The notes: generated by a model from the sequence alone, not told the origin. DNA of 53,460 nucleotides from an uncultured Ruminococcus sp. (GCA_902798365.1 CADBWP010000011.1:1-53460); one strand, 5' to 3'; shown: positions 8,401 to 16,461, counted from the first letter of the stretch. Numbers and translations: made by a program.

Positions 8401-9098
8401 TTTCCTGCCGGGTCAACGCTTTCTTTTGTGAGGAACTGTATGCTGCGCTCGATGGCGTCAACCGAGGTTCCCCACTCCAGCCCCTTGCTGCGGTAGTCGA
8501 ACATCATAACAAAATGCCCGATGTCCCGTCTCAGCTCTGCAAGATAGTTTTTGGTGAGCGCAAGGGTGTCGGCGTGAAACTCGCCCAGCAGCTTTGAAGG
8601 CACTCCGCGCTTGCCCGTCGCCGCATTCATTATCAGCCTGTAATGCTCAAGGCAGATGAAGGGCTGCTCTTTGTACAGTGTTTTGAACTCTCCGCCCTTT
8701 GCCCACTCGACAAACACCGTGGCAAGCAGGTGGAGCATGTCCGCCCTTACGCGGTCGCACACATAGCACGAGTCAAGCATTTCGCCGAGCGCCGCCATCT
8801 GCTTTTTGTCGGGCTTTGCCGCCTTTTGCGGAAGAAGCTTTTCCTCTATCTCCTGCAAATGGGTTTCAAGTATGAGCGCGTTTGGCAGCCGCTGACCCAC
8901 GCGGGTCATTTTTGCATAGTGCCTGTGGCAAAAGCCCGTTTTGTTTGTTTCCACACGCACGGCAGGCTCCATCATGGCGTCGCCGGTAACAAACTCGCAG
9001 TACTGATCCTCAAGCATTCCCTCCATGCGGCACAGCGGACAGCCGTCTTTGGGACCGAAAAGGTCGTTTACGGGTATGGTAACTATGGTTTCCTTCAC
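8397..9098 (-). CDS. DUF6062 family cysteine-pair protein
   Basis: A 233-residue cytoplasmic protein with no signal peptide or membrane segment. It has paired metal-ligand-like motifs: GCPLCR and FCHRHY in the N-terminal half, CYVCDR and ICLEHY further on. The two Cys/His sets are arranged as an internal duplication, suggesting two zinc or iron-sulfur sites. This matches the uncharacterised DUF6062 family as I recall it. It is convergent with hydF, sharing four bases at the stops, so co-regulation with the hydrogenase genes is not implied. Its promoter has an extended -10 (TGCTATAAT on the minus strand, 9149-9141). Confidence 0.7.
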   Translation of the reverse strand: MKETIVTIPVNDLFGPKDGCPLCRMEGMLEDQYCEFVTGDAMMEPAVRVETNKTGFCHRHYAKMTRVGQRLPNALILETHLQEIEEKLLPQKAAKPDKKQMAALGEMLDSCYVCDRVRADMLHLLATVFVEWAKGGEFKTLYKEQPFICLEHYRLIMNAATGKRGVPSKLLGEFHADTLALTKNYLAELRRDIGHFVMMFDYRSKGLEWGTSVDAIERSIQFLTKESVDPAGN

Positions 9099-9140
9099 AA
9101 AAATCAGCTCCTAAAAATTTTTTTAAAAAATTATGAAAAT

Positions 9141-9173
9141 ATTATAGCATAAAAAATTAAAATGTGATATACT
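9141..9173. promoter_or_regulatory. Divergent extended -10 promoters (DUF6062 gene and ogg)
   Basis: On the minus strand TGC-TATAAT (9149-9141) precedes the DUF6062 gene. On the plus strand TGA-TATACT (9165-9173) precedes ogg. Neither has a convincing -35, as is usual for extended -10 promoters. Confidence 0.55.
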
Positions 9174-9199
9174 GTTTTTAAGATTGTGAGTGAAACGGT

Positions 9200-10006
9200 A
9201 TGATAGTGTTTGAAAACGTCGCAGACCTCGATTTAGCGCAGACTCTTGACTGTGGACAGAGCTTTCGCTGGACAGAGCGACCCGATGGTTCGTTTGACGG
9301 CATCGCCTTTTCGCGCAGCGTAAATGTCAGCCTTGACGGCAGCTCCCTTGTTATTGACGGAGCCGGCGAGGACGACCGTGCGCTGTGGCGCGAATACTTT
9401 GACCTTGACCTTGACTACGGCATGGTTCGCAGGCAGATAAGCGGGCTGCACCCTGTTCTTGCCCGCGCCGCGGAGTATGCCCCGGGGATAAGGGTGCTCA
9501 GGCAGGAGCCGTTTGAGACGCTGATTACATTTATCATTTCACAGAATAATAATATCAAAAGGATAAAGGGCATTGTAAGCAGGTTGTGCGAAAGCTTCGG
9601 AGAACCGATAAGCGGAGGCTTTGCCTTTCCGGCTGCGCAAAGGCTGTCGGAGCAAAGCGCAGAGGCTCTTGCTACTCTCAGGGCAGGGTTCAGGGCGCGG
9701 TATATTTCGGACGCGGCGAAAAAGGTCGCGCGCGGCGAAATAGACTGGCAGCTGTGCCGCACGGGCGACTACGGCGCCGCACGCGCCGAGCTTATGAAAA
9801 TAACCGGCGTAGGCGTCAAGGTTGCCGACTGCACGCTGCTGTTTGGCCTGCACCGCATAGAGGCGTTTCCGGTGGATGTGTGGATGAAGCGCGCAATGGA
9901 AAAGCTGTTTCCCGAAATGGCTCCTGCCGACTTTGGGGAATATGCAGGAATTGCGCAGCAGTACATATTTAATTACAGCCGCATGCACCCCGAAATTTTT
10001 GAGTGA
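9200..10006 (+). CDS. ogg: 8-oxoguanine DNA glycosylase/AP lyase (Ogg1-type)
   Basis: A 268-residue HhH-GPD glycosylase that removes 8-oxoguanine opposite C and nicks the abasic site. The N-terminal domain starts with the OGG motif DCGQSFRW. The helix-hairpin-helix is ITGVGVKVADC with catalytic Lys207, and the catalytic Asp226 is in FPVDVW. The 19-residue Lys-Asp spacing equals that of human OGG1 (K249/D268). Length fits the bacterial eukaryote-like Ogg of Clostridia. It has its own promoter and is not in an operon with its neighbours. Confidence 0.9.
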   Translation: MIVFENVADLDLAQTLDCGQSFRWTERPDGSFDGIAFSRSVNVSLDGSSLVIDGAGEDDRALWREYFDLDLDYGMVRRQISGLHPVLARAAEYAPGIRVLRQEPFETLITFIISQNNNIKRIKGIVSRLCESFGEPISGGFAFPAAQRLSEQSAEALATLRAGFRARYISDAAKKVARGEIDWQLCRTGDYGAARAELMKITGVGVKVADCTLLFGLHRIEAFPVDVWMKRAMEKLFPEMAPADFGEYAGIAQQYIFNYSRMHPEIFE

Positions 10007-10129
10007 AATCGCAGATTTTGTTGAAGTTTTACAATAGTTTGGCGGTTGCTTTATGCACCTTGCTATTTTTACCGTTAAAATCAACAAAATATTGCCATAA
10101 AAATTTCATACCAAAAACAAAATACTTAA

Positions 10130-10158
10130 TTGCCACATTTATTCCTTTATGATATAAT
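10130..10158 (+). promoter_or_regulatory. Promoter of the cohesin-like secreted protein gene
   Basis: TTGCCA (10130-10135), a 17-base spacer and a perfect TATAAT (10153-10158). The resulting leader of about 80 bases contains a GAAA-capped hairpin (CGCC/GGCG, 10192-10203) before an AGAGGAG ribosome site. Confidence 0.75.
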
Positions 10159-10247
10159 TATCACAGACAATCGTCTATCCACAGGAACCTGCGCCGAAAG
10201 GCGTTAATTGGAGAACCCAATAATTTATTAGAAGAGGAGTCATTAAC

Positions 10248-11669
10248 ATGAAAGCAATCAAAAGAACCGTTTCCGTTCTGCTTTCCCTGATGCTTGTTCT
10301 CGGAATGATGACAATCGGCATCAGCGCAAGCGCTGCGGGAATCAGTACAGTAACAGTCACATCCAACTTAGGCGACAACGGTACAGTCAAAATTGACGAA
10401 AACACCCAGACGGTGACCGTAACCTACAAGCTCCAGAGCACCAACGGCATTGCCAATGTTCAGGGCGTGGTTACATTCGATCCCGCAGTGCTCACCTACA
10501 ATTCCTATTCTGCACCCGTTCTTACAACCGGCGGCAGCGCCATCGTTAACACCGCTAAGGTTGCTCAGGGCAGATTCCTTATCAATGCCACCAGCGCAGA
10601 CCTTTATGATTACACCGAAAAGGATACCGTTGTTGCGGTAACCTTCAACGTTGCAAACGCAGCCAATACTACCGTTAACATGGAGTATCAGGTTATCACA
10701 GCCAACACGGCTACCTCGGAACCCACAAGCGCTACCGACGTATCTCTTGTTGACTATGAGTACATCAACCCCGACTCAAGCCTTTCCAGCACAGACGTAG
10801 CTGCGGAAGCTGTTCCTCCCGTACAGGAGCCCGGCCCCATATACAACTACACCATCCGTGATTTCCTCAGAGCTGCTTCCCTTAACCTCCAGGGCAAGAT
10901 CGGCGTTAACTTCGGCTTTAAGCTTCCCGCAGACCTCGGCAACAAGACCGTTAAGGTAGTCACCTCCGCACCCGGCCTTGAGGAGCAGGAAGACATCATT
11001 ACACCCTCCAACCTCAACACCACATACTTTGTATATGCAAAGATGATGACAGACGACATTACTATAAGCGTGTATGTTGACGACGCTTATGTTGACAGCT
11101 ATACTTACTCGGTTGTTAAGTACGTTAACAGCAACGCTGTAAAGAACGGCGCTGCAAACCTTAAGAACCTTGTTTATACCATGGCTAACTACGGCGCAGA
11201 GGTTCAGAAGCAGTTTGACTACAAGACCGATTCTCTTCCCAACGCACAGACCGGTTATGCCCTCGTTCCCGTTGCGGGCTCGGATATTCCCGACACCCGT
11301 TCCTACAACAGGACAGACCTCGACGCTACAGGCGTTACCTTCTCCGGTGCATCTCTTGACCTTCAGAGTGATACAGCTATCAACTTCACCTTTAAGAACG
11401 CAGCAACCGCAACCGCAACCGCTAACGGCGAGGCCATTGATCCTTCTTCCGTAAACGGAACGACCAAGGTCTTCACCATCAAGAACATCCGCTCCAGCCA
11501 GCTTGACGATCCCCAGACTCTGGTAATCACCCAGAACGGCAAGAGCGCAACACTCGGTTGGTCGGTACTCGACATCTGCAGATCCTACATCAACCAGGGC
11601 GGCGATACCAAGGATACCGCAATGGCTCTCTACAGATACAGCGAGGCTGCTAACGCTTACTTTGGTTAA
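10248..11669 (+). CDS. Secreted protein with N-terminal cohesin-like domain
   Basis: A 473-residue protein with a clear Sec signal peptide (about 1-30, ending ISASAA). Residues of about 35-165 resemble a cohesin/carbohydrate-binding beta-sandwich (VTYKLQSTNGIANVQGVVTFDP...VVAVTFNV). The rest has two related beta-rich segments around FLRAASLNLQGKIGVNFGFKLP and LDLQSDTAINFTFKN. Each is followed by a short helical segment containing NLVYTMANYGAEVQKQF or ICRSYINQG. No dockerin, sortase motif or membrane anchor is seen, so it is probably released or bound non-covalently. Strong promoter and ribosome site suggest high expression. A 41-residue peptide gene follows 49 bases later. Function unknown; a scaffold or binding role is inferred from the domain. 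Confidence 0.75.
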   Translation: MKAIKRTVSVLLSLMLVLGMMTIGISASAAGISTVTVTSNLGDNGTVKIDENTQTVTVTYKLQSTNGIANVQGVVTFDPAVLTYNSYSAPVLTTGGSAIVNTAKVAQGRFLINATSADLYDYTEKDTVVAVTFNVANAANTTVNMEYQVITANTATSEPTSATDVSLVDYEYINPDSSLSSTDVAAEAVPPVQEPGPIYNYTIRDFLRAASLNLQGKIGVNFGFKLPADLGNKTVKVVTSAPGLEEQEDIITPSNLNTTYFVYAKMMTDDITISVYVDDAYVDSYTYSVVKYVNSNAVKNGAANLKNLVYTMANYGAEVQKQFDYKTDSLPNAQTGYALVPVAGSDIPDTRSYNRTDLDATGVTFSGASLDLQSDTAINFTFKNAATATATANGEAIDPSSVNGTTKVFTIKNIRSSQLDDPQTLVITQNGKSATLGWSVLDICRSYINQGGDTKDTAMALYRYSEAANAYFG

Positions 11670-11718
11670 TTAAATTTTAGTATAAGCTTACACCAAAAAA
11701 AGGAGGTGCACAACATCC

Positions 11719-11844
11719 ATGAAAGAATACACAAAGAGCATGATCGAGGTTATCGAGATCACAGCTGAGGACGCTGTTCTTACAAGCGGCCAGGGTTCCA
11801 TACCCGGTTGCGAGCAGACTCCTGAGGTAGATCCTTTTAGCTAA
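11719..11844 (+). CDS. 41-residue small peptide with strong ribosome site
   Basis: A short ORF (MKEYTKSMIEVIEITAEDAV..., ending PEVDPFS) preceded by AAAGGAGGTG about 11 bases before the ATG and followed at once by a 16-bp-stem terminator. The N-terminal half is charged and amphipathic; the C-terminal half is Gly/Ser/Pro-rich with one Cys (TSGQGSIPGCEQTP). Short clostridial peptides beginning M-x-Y-x-K followed by an acidic stretch and a TSG turn are familiar to me but have no established function. A leader/core peptide is possible, but no modifying enzyme lies nearby. It probably shares the transcript of the upstream secreted protein. Coding status rests on the ribosome site and terminator placement. 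Confidence 0.6.
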   Translation: MKEYTKSMIEVIEITAEDAVLTSGQGSIPGCEQTPEVDPFS

Positions 11845-11854
11845 GAAGGAACTT

Positions 11855-11895
11855 AAAACCCCGGCAGTATTATTTATACTGCCGGGGTTTTTCTT
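11855..11895 (+). terminator. Very strong intrinsic terminator
   Basis: AAAACCCCGGCAGTAT (11855-11870) pairs perfectly with ATACTGCCGGGGTTTT (11876-11891) around the loop TATTT, and a T-rich tail continues. It ends the transcript of the cohesin-like protein and the 41-residue peptide. Confidence 0.92.
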
Positions 11896-11986
11896 TTTAT
11901 GCCTGCGCATAAAAAAGGGTGGCGTGTGGGCTTCATCTCAAGCAGTATGCGCATTCTCTTATTTCTGTCATTTCAATCGAGTGGAG

Positions 11987-12223
11987 CGCAAAACGTATAT
12001 GGCTACGCAAAAAGCCTCCCCTGCGATAAGGGGAGGTGTCAGCGATAGCTGACGGAGGGGTCGAAAACCTTTCTGTTCTTGGTCGGCGTTTGATATTTGC
12101 CAAGCGTTACCGACCCCTCAGTCGCCTCACGGCGACAGCTTTTTCTGCGAAAACGGCAATCCTTTTGTCGCTGCGCGATATTTTCCCTAACAGGGAAATC
12201 ACCTTAGCGCAAGGGAGCCTAAC
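11987..12223. repeat. Palindromic interspersed element, copy 1 (module in right arm)
   Basis: A 237-bp non-coding element also present at 28003-28241. The two arms are inverted relatives: the left has GCCTCCCCTGCGATAAG then GGTGTCAGCGATAGCTGACGG, the right ends in CGGCGACAGCT...AAGGGAGCC. A 63-bp module (12141-12203) lies inside the right arm; in the other copy the same module, reverse-complemented, sits in the left arm. No transposase is encoded. ORFs predicted across it are not credible. The stretch 11896-12319 otherwise holds only the tatD terminator. Confidence 0.85.
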
Positions 12224-12280
12224 GTAATATCGAAAAATGTATGACTCATATAGAATAGTTCCGTAAACTACCCGTGATTA

Positions 12281-12316
12281 CAAAAAGGGCTGCCGTCAAA
12301 AAACGACAACCCTGTT
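12281..12316 (-). terminator. Intrinsic terminator of metG-tatD
   Basis: On the minus strand AGGGTTGTCG pairs with CGGCAGCCCT (one mismatch) across a T-rich loop and is followed by TTTTTG. It begins a few bases after the tatD stop. Confidence 0.8.
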
Positions 12317-12319
12317 TTA

Positions 12320-13087
12320 CTATGCTATTCCGTAAAATGTCTTTGCGTTTTCGGCTGTAATGTCGAGCAGCCTTTGTACCTCCATGCCTCGCAGGGCGGC
12401 TATTTTCTCTGCCTCATACACTATCATGGAGCTGTCGCAGCGCTTGCCGCGAAACGGCACGGGCGCCATATAGGGCGCATCGGTCTCGAGCAGCAGCCTG
12501 TCCGGCGGTATCTCGCAGGCAACGTCGATGCTGTGGCGTGCGTTTTTGAAGGTCACCACGCCGCCCAGGCTGATGTAACAGCCGAGCCTGACTGCCTCGC
12601 GCATAAGCTCTACGCTGCCCGAAAAGCAATGCACCAAAGCCCTCGGGCGGTATTTGCGCAGAAGGTCAAACACGTCGCCGTGAGCCTCGCGGTCGTGAAC
12701 CACAAGCGGCATGTCAAGGTCGAGCGATAGCTTTATCTGCTCCTCAAAAACGCGCTTTTGCAGCTCGCGCGGAATGTCCCAATGGTAATCAAGCCCCGTT
12801 TCGCCTATTGCCACCACCTTTGGGTGGGTCGTGAGACCGGCGATTCGGTCGAGGTAGTCGTCGGGAAGCTCTTCAAGGTTCTCGGGGTGAAAGCCCACCG
12901 CCGCATAGCAGTAGTCGTACCGCTCGGCGCAGGCTATGACCTCTGCCGCCGATTTCAAATCAACGGCATTGTTGACAACACCGCACACGCCCTTTTGCGG
13001 CAAGCTCCCGAGCACCGCCTCGCGGTCGTCGTCGAACCAGTCGTCGTAGTAATGGGCGTGAGCGTCAAAAATATTGTAAAATCCCAT
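12320..13087 (-). CDS. tatD: TatD-family metal-dependent DNase
   Basis: A 255-residue TIM-barrel metallohydrolase (3'-5' exonuclease/DNase family). It shows DAHAHYYD with the HxH metal motif at the N-terminus, GETGLDYHWD, VVHDREAHGD, HCFSGS and LETDAPYMAP, all family signatures. The ATG at 13087 comes immediately after the metG stop (one base between), the usual metG-tatD coupling in Firmicutes. An upstream ATG at 13132 would overlap metG by 44 bases and add residues with no family match, so I rejected it. There is no good Shine-Dalgarno; translation probably depends on coupling to metG. Confidence 0.92.
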   Translation of the reverse strand: MGFYNIFDAHAHYYDDWFDDDREAVLGSLPQKGVCGVVNNAVDLKSAAEVIACAERYDYCYAAVGFHPENLEELPDDYLDRIAGLTTHPKVVAIGETGLDYHWDIPRELQKRVFEEQIKLSLDLDMPLVVHDREAHGDVFDLLRKYRPRALVHCFSGSVELMREAVRLGCYISLGGVVTFKNARHSIDVACEIPPDRLLLETDAPYMAPVPFRGKRCDSSMIVYEAEKIAALRGMEVQRLLDITAENAKTFYGIA

Positions 13088-13088
13088 A

Positions 13089-15044
13089 TCAGCAGATTTT
13101 TGAGCCTGCCGGCATACCATCAACGGTGACAACCTGAAGCTTGCCGTCGTGCTCCATTGAAAGTATCATGCCGCAGCTTTCTATTCCGCAAAGCTTTACG
13201 GGAGTAAGGTTGGACACAAAAAGAATCTTTTTGCCCAAAAGCTCCTCGGGGGTGTGGTACTGAGCTATTCCGCTGACGATGGTGCGCTCCCTTGTTCCGT
13301 CAAATATGCTGAACTTTAGCAGCTTCTTGGACTTTTTCACCTTTTCGCAAGCCTTTACCTCGCCCACGCGGATGTCGCTTTGGGCAAAGGTGTCTATGCC
13401 GATCTTGGGAATACTCTCCAAATCCTCGGTTTCTTCCTCTATTTCTTCAATAGCCTTTTCCTCGGCGGCGGCTGCCTTTTTCATCTCCTGAACCTGTTCC
13501 TCAAACTTCTTGGGGTCTATGCGCACAAACAGGGGAACCGCCTGACCGAGCTGCGTGCCGGGCTTTGTTGCGCCGAACTCGGCAAGACTTGCATAATCCG
13601 CCGTGTCGCAGCAGAGCTGCTCAAGGATAGCCTTGTTGGTGTCGGGCATAAAGGGCGCGATGAGCACGGCTATATAGCGGATGCCCTCGAGCAGGTTGTA
13701 AAGCACGGTGCCCAGACGCGGCTTGCTTTCCTCGTCCTTTGCAAGCACCCACGGCGCGGTTTCGTCAATGTATTTGTTGCAGCGCTTGGCAAGGTTTATT
13801 ACCGCCTCTACCGCGTCGCTCATATGGAAGATGTTTATGGAGTCGTCAACCTTTTTTACGGTGTCAAGGCAGAACTGCTTAAGCTCGTCGTCAAGAGCGT
13901 CGGGTGCGCAGGGAGCCTGAACAACTCCGCCGAAATATTTGTTGTTCATGGCGATGGTGCGGTTTACAAGGTTGCCCAGAGTGTTGGCAAGGTCGGAGTT
14001 AAAGCGCTCAACGATGGTGTCATAGGTGATGGAGCCGTCGTTGGCAAAGGGCATTTCGCTGAGCAGATAGTAACGCACAGCGTCAACGCCTATCATGTTG
14101 CAAAGCTCGTCGGCATAAATAACGTTGCCGCGGCTCTTGCTCATCTTGTCCTCGCCGAACAGCATCCACGGGTGACCGTAAACCTGCTTGGGCAGGGGCT
14201 CGCCCAGCGCCATAAGCATGATAGGCCAGTAAATGGTGTGAAAACGCACTATGTCCTTGCCTATGATGTGAGCGTCGGCAGGCCACAGCTTTTTGTACTG
14301 CTCGCTGCTGCCGTCGGGGTCGTAGCCTATCGAGGTGATATAGTTTGACAGCGCGTCTATCCAGACATATACGACGTGCTTGTCGTCAAAGTCAACGGGA
14401 ATACCCCACTTGAAGCTTGTGCGCGACACACACAGATCCTGCAGGCCGGGCTTTATAAAGTTGTTGAGCATCTCTTTTTTGCGGCTTTCGGGGTAAATAA
14501 AGTCGGGATGGCTCTCGATGTACTCCTCAAGCTGCTTCTGATACTTGGAAAGGCGCAGAAAATACGCCTCCTCCTTCATGGGCTTTACCTCTCTGCCGCA
14601 GTCGGGGCACTTGCCGTCAACAAGCTGGCTCTCTGTCCAGAAGCTTTCGCAGGGGGTGCAGTACAGACCCTCGTAGCTGCCCTTGTAGATGTCGCCCTGC
14701 TCGTACAGCTTTTTGAAGATCTTCTGCACAACGCGCTCGTGCTTTTCGTCGGTGGTGCGAATAAAATAATCGTAAGAGGTATTCAGCACGTCGCAGATGG
14801 CGCGGATCTCTCCCGCCACCTTGTCAACATATTCCTTTGGCGTGCAGCCCTCGGCGCGGGCGTACATCTCTATCTTCTGACCGTGCTCGTCGGTGCCGGT
14901 CTGGAAAAACACGTCGTAGCCCAACATTCTTTTGTAGCGCGCGATAGCGTCGGTCAGCACGATCTCGTAGCTGTTGCCGATGTGCGGCTTGCGCGAGGTG
15001 TAGGCTATTGCCGTGGTGATGTAGTATGGTTTTTTATTACACAT
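13089..15044 (-). CDS. metG: Methionine-tRNA ligase
   Basis: A 651-residue class I synthetase that charges initiator and elongator tRNA-Met. The HIGH motif appears as HIGN near residue 22, and KMSKSRGN near 306. A zinc knuckle (CTPC...CPDC) lies around residues 127-146. A Glu-rich linker (AEEKAIEEIEEETEDLE) leads to a C-terminal EMAP/Trbp111-type tRNA-binding domain (about 550-651), as in homodimeric Gram-positive MetG. Start is the ATG preceded by AAGGAGG. The promoter is TTGATT-17-TATAAT. It forms an operon with tatD. Confidence 0.96.
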   Translation of the reverse strand: MCNKKPYYITTAIAYTSRKPHIGNSYEIVLTDAIARYKRMLGYDVFFQTGTDEHGQKIEMYARAEGCTPKEYVDKVAGEIRAICDVLNTSYDYFIRTTDEKHERVVQKIFKKLYEQGDIYKGSYEGLYCTPCESFWTESQLVDGKCPDCGREVKPMKEEAYFLRLSKYQKQLEEYIESHPDFIYPESRKKEMLNNFIKPGLQDLCVSRTSFKWGIPVDFDDKHVVYVWIDALSNYITSIGYDPDGSSEQYKKLWPADAHIIGKDIVRFHTIYWPIMLMALGEPLPKQVYGHPWMLFGEDKMSKSRGNVIYADELCNMIGVDAVRYYLLSEMPFANDGSITYDTIVERFNSDLANTLGNLVNRTIAMNNKYFGGVVQAPCAPDALDDELKQFCLDTVKKVDDSINIFHMSDAVEAVINLAKRCNKYIDETAPWVLAKDEESKPRLGTVLYNLLEGIRYIAVLIAPFMPDTNKAILEQLCCDTADYASLAEFGATKPGTQLGQAVPLFVRIDPKKFEEQVQEMKKAAAAEEKAIEEIEEETEDLESIPKIGIDTFAQSDIRVGEVKACEKVKKSKKLLKFSIFDGTRERTIVSGIAQYHTPEELLGKKILFVSNLTPVKLCGIESCGMILSMEHDGKLQVVTVDGMPAGSKIC

Positions 15045-15076
15045 GACTTTTCCTCCTTGTGGTTGCTTACCGGTTT

Positions 15077-15105
15077 ATTATACCAATTTTTTTCGGGAAA
15101 ATCAA
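15077..15105 (-). promoter_or_regulatory. metG promoter
   Basis: On the minus strand TTGATT (15105-15100), a 17-base spacer and TATAAT (15082-15077), followed by a short leader with AAGGAGG. The spacing and hexamers match those upstream of dnaA and the ydjI-like gene. Confidence 0.75.
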
Positions 15106-15111
15106 TATTAA

Positions 15112-15280
15112 TTAAGGCAATACCGCATAATTCAGGTGTGCGGATTGCGAAGTAAGATTTTTCGTCAGGGTGCACAAACAAATTGAGGTAAGGCTGACGC
15201 CTTGCCGAGACTTTTTGGGCAGGCTGACGGAACAATATTCAAGCAAGCCGTGCGCCTTGAATTGTGCGGTGTTGCCTTAA
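15112..15280. repeat. TTAAGGCAA element, copy 1 (full length, 169 bp)
   Basis: MITE-like element with inverted ends TTAAGGCAATACCGCATAATTCA and the matching right end TGAATTGTGCGGTGTTGCCTTAA (one or two differences). It has an inner hairpin GGTAAGGC/GCCTTGCC followed by a T-run, which could act as a terminator. It encodes nothing credible. Its right TTAA supplies the stop codon of the purA-like gene. Related copies are at 30284-30405 and 43402-43486. Confidence 0.85.
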
Positions 15281-16461
15281 ATTATGTCGCGCGAAAACGG
15301 CGTTGATGACAAATATATTCTGTCAAAGGCGCCGCCGTATGTTTTTATCCATTCGCTTTGAGCAAGGTCGCCGCCTGCGGTCAGCAGTTTTCCGCCGGTT
15401 TCGTTGAGGTGGGTGACAAACAGCGAGAGCGTGTGCGGCGCGGCGGCCTTTATGTCGTCGGTTACCGGGCGCAGAAAATCCCCGGGGCTGCCGTGCCGCG
15501 CAAAGCGCAGGCTGCCCTGCCATTCGTTGGTTATGTTGGTGCGGTCGGTAATATTGTAACGTGTCTTTATGCCGCTGTCCTCGTGCGGCAGAGATCCCGC
15601 GCCGTGTCGGGTGACATAGGCGCGCGTGACATACACCACCTCGGTATCGGCGCCGGGCAAATGCTTCTCTATAAACCGCGCGGCGTTAAAAACGCCCGTG
15701 CGCGAGGATGTGAGGTGCGGCGCGAACTCTGTGCGGTTTTCGTCGAGCAGCAAGCCCTGTGCGCCCTCAAATATCACCTCGTCATACCCCTGCGCGACGT
15801 CGCCGCCGGTAAGGGTGACAAGCTCCGCGTTTCGCTTCATGCGCTCGGCGGCGTTTCGCAGCACAGCGTCGCTTTGCAGCAGCTCGCCGTACTCTCCTGC
15901 CTCAGACAGCGAAAGGTCAAGCTCTGCAAGGCGAATAGCGAGGTACCGCAAGCGAACAGCCCTGAGCCTGTGGTACAGCTTCTCGGCGGTATCGGTCACA
16001 ACGGTTTCAAGAGAACGGCAAAACCGCTTGGAGCGCTGAACCGCCTCGTCTATGCCCATGCCGCAGCTTCCGTGGCGGTCGGCTCCGCGGCGGGTTTCGA
16101 GCGCCATGTTTATTAAAACGTCGTCGATATATACGCAGCGGCATAAGGGCGAGGCAAAGACCACAGGAATCCTGTGCCCCATTGCGGCAAGCTCTGCCGT
16201 CTCTTCGCCGAGCTTGTACATATCGGGGAGAAAATCTTCTGCCCAATAGGTGAGAGCGCCTCTAAAAGAGCCCGAAGAGAGCTGATGAAACACCATGCGT
16301 TCTCCGGGCAGATCTACGGTATGACCCGCCTGAGCGCCGCCGTTGAAGCGGACGGTCAGGCAGTCTTTGTTGTTTTGCCGGGCAAGACGGGCAAAGAAGT
16401 CCGTCGCCAGACCCTTGCCCTCGTCGCCGAAGTTTTTTCCTATTATTATCCTTGCGTTCAT
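15277..16461 (-). CDS. Divergent adenylosuccinate synthetase-like ligase
   Basis: A 394-residue protein of the adenylosuccinate synthetase family, which joins IMP and aspartate using GTP. The GTP loop GDEGKG (catalytic Asp13) and GGAQAGHT (catalytic His47) are kept, as are FEGAQG-LLD, LTSS and VGAG-like TRHGAGSLP. The loop that binds aspartate in the housekeeping enzyme (TTGRRRRTGW) is replaced by QGSLRFARHG near residues 315-324, and the protein is shorter than E. coli PurA (432). I therefore avoid the symbol purA. The ATG at 16461 overlaps the upstream VWA stop by one base (TGATG). It is the last gene of a four-gene operon, so a paralogue with another amine donor or product is plausible. 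A plain but divergent PurA remains possible. Confidence 0.75.
   Translation of the reverse strand: MNARIIIGKNFGDEGKGLATDFFARLARQNNKDCLTVRFNGGAQAGHTVDLPGERMVFHQLSSGSFRGALTYWAEDFLPDMYKLGEETAELAAMGHRIPVVFASPLCRCVYIDDVLINMALETRRGADRHGSCGMGIDEAVQRSKRFCRSLETVVTDTAEKLYHRLRAVRLRYLAIRLAELDLSLSEAGEYGELLQSDAVLRNAAERMKRNAELVTLTGGDVAQGYDEVIFEGAQGLLLDENRTEFAPHLTSSRTGVFNAARFIEKHLPGADTEVVYVTRAYVTRHGAGSLPHEDSGIKTRYNITDRTNITNEWQGSLRFARHGSPGDFLRPVTDDIKAAAPHTLSLFVTHLNETGGKLLTAGGDLAQSEWIKTYGGAFDRIYLSSTPFSRDII

Noticed and set aside
10159-10247. c-di-AMP riboswitch
   Set aside because: Only a short segment looks similar; the length and the conserved 3' half are missing.
11987-12223. CRISPR array or tRNA-like structure in the palindromic element
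   Set aside because: No regularly spaced identical repeats, no tRNA arms or T-loop; it is a two-armed palindrome.
12036-12227. Small ORF in the palindromic element
   Set aside because: It covers the repeat core and is disrupted in the other copy.
13380-14348. Long plus-strand ORFs opposite metG
   Set aside because: Antisense shadows of a complete synthetase gene with no recognisable domain.
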